In this document: positions 56,816 to 64,000 of the stretch, one piece after another
How positions within the stretch are numbered: the stretch's first letter is position 1
Layout of the letters: every line of letters begins with the position of its first letter
Source: Rhodotorula mucilaginosa
Taxonomy: Eukaryota > Basidiomycota > Microbotryomycetes > Sporidiobolales > Sporidiobolaceae
Assembly (NCBI GenBank): GCA_034406715.1
Contig: CP137876.1
Location: 536,001 to 600,000 of the forward strand
DNA length: 64,000 bases
Direction of reading: 5' to 3'
Translations under genes and position numbers: made by a program
Notes under the pieces: generated by a model
Told to the model about the DNA's origin: nothing
Database searches by the model: none
Seen by the model: the letters and a program-made list of their open reading frames with translations, nothing else

Positions 56816-59204
56816 ATGGCGACTATCGGACCTTACCACACGACCCTCCCCCACATTACGAAAGACAACTGGCGCGACCTCGCCGCTCAAAAGCGCGAGA
56901 AGCGGGCGCAGCTGATCCCCGTCGAGTGGAGATTGGCTCCGGACCTCGTCGCGCAGGCTGGTGACGACGTGACGGGCGTTGCCGAGCAGTCGGGCATCTT
57001 GTCTGCGAGGGAACTCGAGATCACGGACCTGGACGAGGTGAAAGAGGTGCGTGTTCTTGTCATATTCGTTGTCGGTTCTCCCTGCGGGTTTGAGAAGGTC
57101 GTCGTTCGCGCCAACGTCGAATGGGCATAGTCACTAAAAGCCGCTTCCCAGCTTGCCGAGCGCATCGCAAACCAGACTTATACCGCCGAGGAGGCCGCGG
57201 TCGCTTTCTCCAAGCGAGCCGCCATCGCGCAACAGCTCACAAACTGCAAGTCCTCCTTTCGCCTTTTTCTCTTGGAACCTGTCTCTGGAGACTCGTCCCT
57301 TACAGATTTGTCCCTATCGCTCGACAGGCTTGACCGAGATCTTCTTCAAAGAAGCCATCGAGCACGCCACGGAGCTCGACAAGATCCTGGCAAAGACGGG
57401 CAAGCCCGTCGGTCCACTGCGTTGAGTTCGGCTGTCTTATCCTTTCACTTGCGTGCGTGATCACTAACTCGCCAGATGGATGTAGACGGCGTTCCTGTAT
57501 CCCTCAAGGATCAGTTCGATATCGCCGGCACCGAGCTCACGCAAGGCTATGTTGCGTACCTTGGGTCAGTCTTCAACCGTTTCCGTTTTCCCGGCCCCCT
57601 TCTCTAGCGCGCACTCTACTTATTAGAGGCTTTGCGCGTCAACAGACGCATTTCTGAGAGGGACAGTGCGCTGGTGGTCCTGCTTCGCGATTCCGGTGCC
57701 GTCTTCCACTGCCGCACGAACCTCCCTCAGACTTTGATGGTCAGTCATCGCTTTTCGGGCAACGAAAGGTCTTGTCTGACCTCCTTGGCGCCTTGACATA
57801 CGCTCGGTTACAGATTGGCGACGCTTTCAACCACGTCTTTGGCCGCACGCTCAACCCGCACTGCCGCAAGTTGGTTCCGGGCGGGTCGTCGGGTGGTGAA
57901 GGCGCTTTGATCGCCATGAAGGGATCGATTCTCGGTGTCGTGAGTGCTGAGTCTTCTCTCTTGATCCACTCCGTACTTTGTGTACAAAGACTGAAGCTGC
58001 GTGATCCTTTCTCGAACAGGGCACGGACATCGGGTGAGTTACGCGATCATTCCTCATTGGTGCTTCTGCGATACTGACGGAACTGTACAACAGAGGCTCG
58101 GTGCGGATCCCTTCAGCCATGTGCGGTCTTCACACCATTCGGCCTACTACGCGACGCGTCCCATATGGCCATGCAACCGGCAGCTTCCTCGGTCAAGAGT
58201 CCATCGTCGCAGTCGCGGGGCCGATGGCCCGTTCGCTCAACTCGTGCACCTACTTCATGAGGGCCGTCCTCAACAAGAATCCCGCCGACTACGACGCCAC
58301 CTCGCTCCCTTTCGCTTTCGACGAAAGTGCCTACCAGCGCGTGGCTCAAGACGGCAAACTGGCGTTCGGAGTCATGCGAACCGACCACCTCGTCACCACC
58401 GCGCCTCCTATCCGCCGCGCGCTGGAACTGGCAGTCCAGCGAGTCCGCGACGCGGGTCACGAAGTCATCGAGTTCGACACGCAGGACTTCAAAGAGTACT
58501 ACGCCCTCGCCATCAAGTTCTTCTCTGCGGACGGAGGAGAAGACGTGCGCAGCATCCTCGCCGCGATCGACGAACCGCTCATTGACGGTGTGCTCGTTGC
58601 TGCCGAGCACGAGAAAGTGCCGAGCGTGTACGCATTGTGGCAGCTGAACCGCGCGAGGGAGGCCATGCAGCAAAAGTTCCTCGACAAGTGGCTCGCCACC
58701 GCCAAGGAGACGTCGACGGGACGACCTATCGATGGTTTGTTGACGCCGCCGGCGCCTATCACGGCATGCTTGCCCGGCAACAACCGTCACGTTGGCTACA
58801 CAACGTGAGTTCAACCTTCTCTCGTCCCTTTCGCTTCAGTTCCGGAAGCTGATCTTGTGCCCTATCGTACAGCTTCTTCAATTTGCTCGACTTGCCGGCG
58901 CTGGTGTTCCCCGTGACCAAGGTCAACCCGGAGAAGGATTTGGCCGATCCGAACTTCAACCCTCTGAGCGAGGAGGACGAAAAGTTCCGTGGTGATTGTA
59001 AGTCCCGGTTTCGTGTCGCGTCGCATTCGAAGCGCTCAGCTTGCTGACCACTGAGATTCGCGCGCTGCAGATGATCCCCAACTGACGGCAAACGTGCCCG
59101 CGGCGGTCCAGCTCGTCGGTCGTCGGTGGCGCGACGAGGAGCTCCTCGGCTTGGGAGAAATCGTCGCGGGTCTGTGCGGCAGTAAGAACTGGAAGCAGCA
59201 GTAA
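56816..59204 (+). CDS. amdS: Acetamidase-type amidase (amidase signature family), copy 1
   Basis: Hydrolyses amides to acid and ammonia, a nitrogen-source role as for Aspergillus AmdS. Ten exons, about 550 residues. The amidase-signature triad is complete: catalytic Lys in VPVSLKDQFDIAG, cis-Ser in GTDIGGSVRIP and nucleophile Ser in GGSSGGEGALIA. Also typical are KRAAIAQQLTNC near residue 105, CRTNLPQTLM, and VPAAVQLVGRRWRDEELLG at the end. The gene is followed in tandem by a close paralogue 340 bp downstream. Its second intron (57246-57327) is GC-AG (donor GCAAGT), a structure shared with copy 2. It lacks one intron that copy 2 has. The true substrate may be another small or fatty amide. Confidence 0.9.
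57246..57327 (+). other. amdS: GC-AG intron in amidase copy 1
   Basis: Exon end CTCACAAACT is followed by GCAAGTCC; acceptor CTCGACAG; exon GCTTGACCGAG. T|GC rebuilds the Cys of QQLTNC, conserved in AmdS. No GT donor nearby preserves the frame. Confidence 0.8.
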
Positions 59205-59544
59205 ACGCGTGCGCAGGATCTTGGTCGTAGTCAAATTTTTGCGGAAATGAAGATGTGCTCCAAATAAGCGATATGCAAGCTGGTCCGAGGGAAACCGAGA
59301 GAACGGACGATTTTTGCAGAAACAAAAAGCCGGCAGCCGACCCTCATATACATCATATTGGAAAGGGATAGGAGACTGTCAAGGAACAGGCAATCGGCCC
59401 TTACACTCTGTGCGTATATCTTTTCGATGCATGCAGGCTGCTATCAGCTGTGCCGACGGCAGCTCGCGTCGGCAGCAGGAGCCGCGGCGTGGAGATTCCT
59501 TTGTCTCTCTCTCTCCTGACACCACACCCTACAGAAACGCAAAT
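59205..59544. promoter_or_regulatory. Spacer between the two amidase genes
   Basis: A 340-bp spacer with copy 1 3' UTR and the copy 2 promoter. It contains the shared CTATCAGCTGT element at 59441-59451 and otherwise is not obviously similar to the copy 1 upstream region. Confidence 0.5.
59441..59451 (+). promoter_or_regulatory. 11-bp element shared by both amidase promoters (copy 2)
   Basis: CTATCAGCTGT, identical to 56699-56709 and at nearly the same distance from the start codon. Confidence 0.5.
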
Positions 59545-61990
59545 ATGGCGAGCATCGGACCTTACCACACGACTCTCCCGCACGTTACCAAGGACAACTG
59601 GCGCGATCTTGCCGCTCAAAAGCGCGAGCAGCAGGCGCAGCTGATTCCGGCCGAGTGGAGGTTGAGCCCCGAACTCGTCTCGCAGGCCGGAGACGACGTG
59701 ACGGGCATTGCCGAGCAGTCAGGCATCTTGTCCGCGCGAGAACTCGAGATCACGGAACTCGACGAGGTCAAAGAGGTGCGTCGTGATGCCTTGCTCGCGG
59801 ACGGAACTGCATGTGGGGAAATGCAGCAGGGCAAAGAGCGCGCTAACTCGGCAATTGACCGGATCTATAGCTCGCGGAGCGTATCGCGAACAAGACGTAT
59901 ACTGCCGAGGAAGTGGCCGTCGCGTTCTCGAAGCGCGCCGCCATCGCTCAGCAGCTCACGAACTGCGAGTTCCCTCTCCCTTATCTCTCGATTCCGCATG
60001 TGCTGACTCCGACGAGATGTAGGCTTGACCGAAATCTTCTTCCAAGACGCCATCAAGCATGCTAAGGAGCTCGATGGAATCCTGGCAAAGACGGGCAAGC
60101 CCGTTGGTCCGCTCCGTTGAGTCCCTCTTTGCCCCCGGAGTTGTCGCTTTCTCAGCTGCGGCTGACCCTTCCAGCTTTCCAGACGGCGTCCCTATCTCGC
60201 TCAAGGACCAGTTTGACATTGCCGGCACCGAACTCACGCAGGGTTACGTGGCCTACCTGGGGTTGGTCAATTTTCTCCTTGCTATCCCCGATCGTTGATT
60301 TGCTCACCAAGGCTGGAGTCGTCGACAGACGCATCTCGGAGCGGGACAGTGCACTCGCTGCTCTGCTTCGCGACTCGGGCGCCGTGTTTCACTGCCGCAC
60401 GAACGTCCCGCAGACTCTCATGGTCAGTTAATGTCTGTTCGGGCGGGCGGCTCTCGACGCCGCATGCCCAAGTCTGACGAGGACTGCGCCCGGCCCCCTG
60501 ACTGACGGCTCTTCTGCACCCGTGACTAGATCGGAGAGACTTTCAACCACTTGTTCGGCCGCACTGTCAACCCGCACTGCCGCAAGCTGATCCCCGGCGG
60601 CTCTTCGGGCGGCGAGGGTGCTCTGATCGCCATGAAGGGCTCGATTCTCGGCGTCGTAAGCCTCGCACAAGTCCCTTGGACGTTTTCACTCCGCTGATCT
60701 ATTGTTGTCGAGCAGGGTACCGATATTGGGTAAGACGAAACCCATGAAGCGGTCACGAGCTTGAAGGGGAATACTGACGGAGCACCGTGACGGATACAGC
60801 GGCTCGGTCCGCATTCCCTCTGCCATGTGCGGCTTGCACACTATCCGACCTACTACTCGCCGAGTCCCGTACGGCCATGCTACCAACAGCATGGTAAGCA
60901 CACGTGCCTTTCGCTTTTCGCCACTTGTCCACGCACTGATCACCTTCGTTCTGCGACTGCTGTAGCTCGGACAAGAGTCGATCATCTCCGTAGCGGGTCC
61001 GATGGCGCGTTCGCTCAACTCGTGCACGTACTTCATGCGCACCGTCCTTAATAAGAATCCGGCCGACTACGACGCCACCTCGCTCCCCTTCGCATTTAAC
61101 GAAACAGCGTACGGTCGCGCCTCTCACGACGGCAAGCTCTCGTTCGGTGTCATGCGCACCGACCACTTGGTCACTCCGACGCCGCCGATTCGCCGCGCGC
61201 TGGAACTGGCAGTCCAGCGAGTCCGCGACGCGGGTCACGAGGTCATCGAGTTCGACACGAAGGAGTTCAACGAGTATTACACCCTCGCGGGCAAGTTCTT
61301 CTCTGCCGATGGTGGGGAAGATATCCGTCGCGTGTTGGCAGCGATCGACGAACCGCCTATCGAGGGAGTTCTCGTCGCCGAGGACGAAAAGGTGGAGAGC
61401 GTTTACGCTCTGTGGCAGTTGAACCGCGCGAGGGAGGCCATGCAGCAAAAGTTCCTCGACAAGTGGCTCGCCACCGCCAAGGAGACGTCGACGGGACGAC
61501 CTATCGACGGACTGTTGGCTCCGCCCGCGCCGATCACGGCTTGCCTGCCCGGCAACAACCGTCACGTCGGCTACACAACGTGAGTTCAATTCTCTCTCTT
61601 CCCTCTCGCTCGTGATGGCGAGTTCAATTCCGGAAGCTGATCTTTCGCGCTTGTGTACAGCTTCTTCAATCTGCTCGACTTGCCTGCCCTGGTCTTCCCG
61701 GTCACCAAGGTCAATCCGGAGAAGGACGTGGCCGACTCGGACTTCAAAGCTTTGAACGAGGAGGACGAGAAGTTCCGTGGCGACTGTGAGTGATCCAGTC
61801 GCGACAAAGTCGGTTCTCAGAAAACCATGCTGACCGCTGCCTCCTTCGCTCGACAGACGACCCGCAGCTGACGGCCAACGTGCCCGCGGCGGTTCAGCTC
61901 GTCGGTCGCCGGTGGCGTGACGAAGAGCTGCTCGGCCTCGGAGAGATCGTCTCCGACTTGTGCGGCAGCAAGAACTGGAAGCAGCAGTAG
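59545..61990 (+). CDS. amdS: Acetamidase-type amidase (amidase signature family), copy 2
   Basis: Tandem paralogue of the gene at 56816-59204, same strand and domain order, with nearly identical N- and C-termini (MASIGPYHTTLPHVTKDNW; CGSKNWKQQ). Eleven exons. The Lys (ISLKDQFDIAG), cis-Ser (DIG|GSVRIP) and nucleophile (GGSSGGEGAL) motifs are intact, so it should be active. The second intron (59965-60022) is GC-AG with donor GCGAGT, at the same site as in copy 1. An extra intron (60894-60965) splits HATNSM|LGQES and is absent from copy 1. Two coding tracts are nearly or fully identical to copy 1 at DNA level while flanking codons differ, which suggests gene conversion. Differences near the middle may tune substrate choice. 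Confidence 0.9.
59965..60022 (+). other. amdS: GC-AG intron in amidase copy 2
   Basis: Exon end CTCACGAACT is followed by GCGAGTTC; acceptor GATGTAG; exon GCTTGACCGAA. Same position and phase as the GC-AG intron of copy 1, although the intron sequences have diverged. Confidence 0.78.
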
Positions 61991-62309
61991 AGGGAAGCAG
62001 CAGTAGAGAGAAGAACTCAGCTTCGACCCCGACGTTTTCTCTCTCAACCAAATATCAATTCCGGATGAGCCAAAGTAACAAGTTATTACAAGTGAAAAGG
62101 ATGCACGGCAAACTGCGAAATGCGAAGCACGGCAAAGCACAATGTAGAGTAGAGGGTTCAAGGCATGAGGAGAGACGAGGAGGATTAGGGTGGCGGAAAC
62201 AGGTTTGAAAAAGATCGTGAGGCGGCGTTCGGAAGGACAGCCTGCGGTATGATATAAGACACGTAAAAGATCGTAGAGAGAAAGAGACAGCGCTGATTCC
62301 TCTTGAGTT
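61991..62309. other. Convergent 3' region amidase copy 2 / poly-Q protein
   Basis: A 319-bp spacer. The sequence around the amidase stop (GGAAGCAGCAGTAGAG) is repeated immediately downstream, so the stop context is duplicated in the 3' UTR. No gene seen. Confidence 0.6.
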
Positions 62310-63752
62310 TTAAGCTGTCGTGAGACGCATTCCCACCAAAGACGTCGTCAGCGACGACGCGTCATCGAACGCTCCTCCTTCCTGCACCGCCGCCGTGGCC
62401 GCCGTCGCGCTCGTCCTGCCATGCCTCGCCCCCTTCAAGCTCTCGATCGCACGGGCCCTAATCCGCGCGGCAAAGTTGTTCTGCGCGGCGTCGAGGTCGG
62501 TCGGCGGACCGCGCGGTTGACGGATTGCGCTCGCCGTTCCGGGGACCGGGGGTGCCGCGCCGACGCGAGTCGATGGGGCGGATGGAGTCGGGGGAACGAC
62601 GGTAGCTGATGAGGAGGAAGACGAGCAAGTGGAGGGGGAGGCGGATGCGGCCGAGTGCGAGCGGAAGGTCGCGTTCGCGGAGGAGGCAGGAAGAGGAGCA
62701 GAAGACAGGAGTGGATCGCTGCTGATACGATGGCGTCCCTGACTCGCCGGGGAGGGCCAGCGAGGCGAGAGCTGACGACGGTACTGCTCAGTCTGGTATC
62801 GATGGTGTGACGGCTGCTGGTGGTGGTTCGGCGCCGACGCGAGGTCGGCTGGTCCGGCGATCGAAACTGGACGGCGCCTCCTCATCCGCTCTTCGGCATG
62901 CTCGACCGTGTGCGTCAACGCATCGAGGTGAGACCTCCTTCTCGCCGCTTTGACCTCGTCACCGCCGCGAGAAGGCTTCTTTTCGTCCGTCGCCGCCGAC
63001 ACCGCCGACACCGCCGTCGTCGCGTGAGCGAGCGACTCTGGCGAAGTTGGACGGGTCTCGCCGCTGTCGGAACCGGAAGATGAGGTATCGGGGTAGGGTT
63101 CGCCCGGCGCAGAGAGGATCACGGCGGGTGGGGAAGGCGTCGTCTTGTTGCGTCGACTCGCTTGCGCTCGCGCTTGCTCTTGCTCGAGGGCGATGGCGGC
63201 TTCCTGCCTCTGACGACGGGCGAGGGCCGACGCGACGAGCGGGTTGTTGGTCGCTTGCTGCTGCTGCTGCGAGAGCGAGACGTGCTGCTGCTGGCCCACA
63301 CTGTAGCCATACTGGTTCGCATAAGCTTGCTGCTGCTGCTGCTGTTGGTGCTCCTGCCACTGAGGTTGCGCCGTCGTGGCTTGGTGCAGACCGTACTGTT
63401 CGCGCTGCTGCTGCTGGAGCGCGAGCATGCGGTAGGCGGCTTCGCGCTCGACCTGCTGTTGTACGAGGATCTGGTGCTCGATCGTGCGGTTCAACTCGGC
63501 GAGATAGGCTTGCTGAGCGTGTTGGAATTCGGCGAGGGCGTTGGCCGTCTGGGGCGTCGCTTGGAAGCGCGGCCCGAGGTGCTGCGGTTGCTGCTGCTGC
63601 TGTGGGATGCTAGCATACGCTGCCTGGCTCATGTAGGGCAACGGTGCCGAGTAGAGCGGTGGCGGATGCTGCTGGTGGTGGTGGTGGTGGGGACCTGCCC
63701 CGAGAGCGAGCGGTTCCGGGCGATGCCGCGGCGGTCCGTTGTAGCGAGACAT
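62310..63752 (-). CDS. Low-complexity poly-Gln protein, function unknown
   Basis: A single-exon frame of 480 residues from an ATG (MSRYNGPPRHRPEP) to TAA. I do not recognise a family. The first 200 residues are Gln-rich with His runs and a helical, coiled-coil-like stretch (ALAEFQHAQQAYLAELNRTIEHQIL...VEREAAYRMLALQQQQREQ). Ser/Thr/Pro-rich and Arg-rich parts follow. The C-terminus (DAAQNNFAARIRARAIESL and SLVGMRLTTA) looks more ordered. Gln-rich proteins of this type often act in transcription or RNA granules, which is speculation here. The length of the intact frame and the Q-coding register support a real gene, although frames on the other strand are also open. Confidence 0.7.
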   Translation of the reverse strand: MSRYNGPPRHRPEPLALGAGPHHHHHQQHPPPLYSAPLPYMSQAAYASIPQQQQQPQHLGPRFQATPQTANALAEFQHAQQAYLAELNRTIEHQILVQQQVEREAAYRMLALQQQQREQYGLHQATTAQPQWQEHQQQQQQQAYANQYGYSVGQQQHVSLSQQQQQATNNPLVASALARRQRQEAAIALEQEQARAQASRRNKTTPSPPAVILSAPGEPYPDTSSSGSDSGETRPTSPESLAHATTAVSAVSAATDEKKPSRGGDEVKAARRRSHLDALTHTVEHAEERMRRRRPVSIAGPADLASAPNHHQQPSHHRYQTEQYRRQLSPRWPSPASQGRHRISSDPLLSSAPLPASSANATFRSHSAASASPSTCSSSSSSATVVPPTPSAPSTRVGAAPPVPGTASAIRQPRGPPTDLDAAQNNFAARIRARAIESLKGARHGRTSATAATAAVQEGGAFDDASSLTTSLVGMRLTTA

Positions 63753-64000
63753 TCTGATGTGCTGTGGAACGGCGGATCTGCGTGGCTATCGAACGAGAAA
63801 CTCAGTTCAAGAGCTCGGCGGGAGAGAGGGCTCGAGGTCACGCACGCGTCCGACTCGAACGAGCACGGCTGCAGGGACGGCGCGAGCGAGCGGCGAGCTT
63901 ACAGTTCGTCGTATCTGGCGTGAGGGTACTGCTACAGGTGCCCAAGTGAGAGCGAGAGAGGGTTGCGAGTCGAGAGCCTGCTCGACGAACGCGTGCAGAG
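63753..64000. promoter_or_regulatory. Upstream region of poly-Q gene, to window edge
   Basis: Probable promoter and 5' UTR of the poly-Q gene. No other gene recognised before the window ends. Confidence 0.4.

Overview
This 64 kb window is nuclear DNA from a GC-rich basidiomycete, most likely a red yeast of the Pucciniomycotina (Rhodotorula, Rhodosporidium or Sporobolomyces type). The evidence is dense protein genes on both strands, many short introns (about 58-175 nt) with donors such as GTGCGT or GTGAGT and CTGAC/CTAAC-like branch points, and basidiomycete gene content (CYP53 P450, CAP10 glycosyltransferase, Fnx1/VBA-type transporter). I saw no tRNA, rRNA, CRISPR array or transposon. Gene models were built by hand from conserved protein motifs, splice signals and reading phase. 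Exon sums divide by three exactly in the nine models I counted in full: OTU2, CYP53, LCB1, OPI10/Hikeshi, TRM7, PHO84, NDUFB9, ARL1 and BRE2. The RNase III model also closes.

Layout, left to right: the 5' part of a NAPE-PLD-like phospholipase D (-); OTU2 deubiquitinase (-); CYP53 benzoate 4-hydroxylase P450 (+); LCB1 serine palmitoyltransferase subunit (-); OPI10/Hikeshi (-); CAP10/CXT1-type xylosyltransferase (+); TRM7 tRNA methyltransferase (-); PHO84 phosphate transporter (+); DHA2/VBA MFS transporter (-); complex I LYR subunit NDUFB9 (+); Zn2Cys6 transcription factor (+); NOP56 (-); SEC7 ARF-GEF (+); ISU1 Fe-S scaffold (+); single-domain RNase III (+); RPT3 proteasome ATPase (-); ARL1 GTPase (-); mitochondrial ribosomal SOD-fold protein (+); ATF/CREB bZIP factor (+); BRE2/Ash2 COMPASS subunit (-); YTP1-like membrane protein (+); a tandem pair of acetamidase-type amidases (+,+); and a poly-Q orphan protein (-).

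Most genes are single housekeeping loci and form no pathway cluster. Functional links are loose: SEC7 and ARL1 are both Golgi traffic genes, and NDUFB9, ISU1 and the mitoribosomal protein act in mitochondria. The tandem amidases are the only local duplication.

No new multi-gene system is evident. The unusual features are in gene structure: five GC-AG introns; two genes whose first coding exon is only the ATG; a 10-nt micro-exon in Hikeshi; a pure C18 tract at a splice acceptor inside the Walker A motif of RPT3; and, in the amidase pair, near-identical tracts that suggest gene conversion plus one intron present in a single copy. The phosphate transporter promoter carries a run of Pho4-like CACGTG/CACGTT sites.
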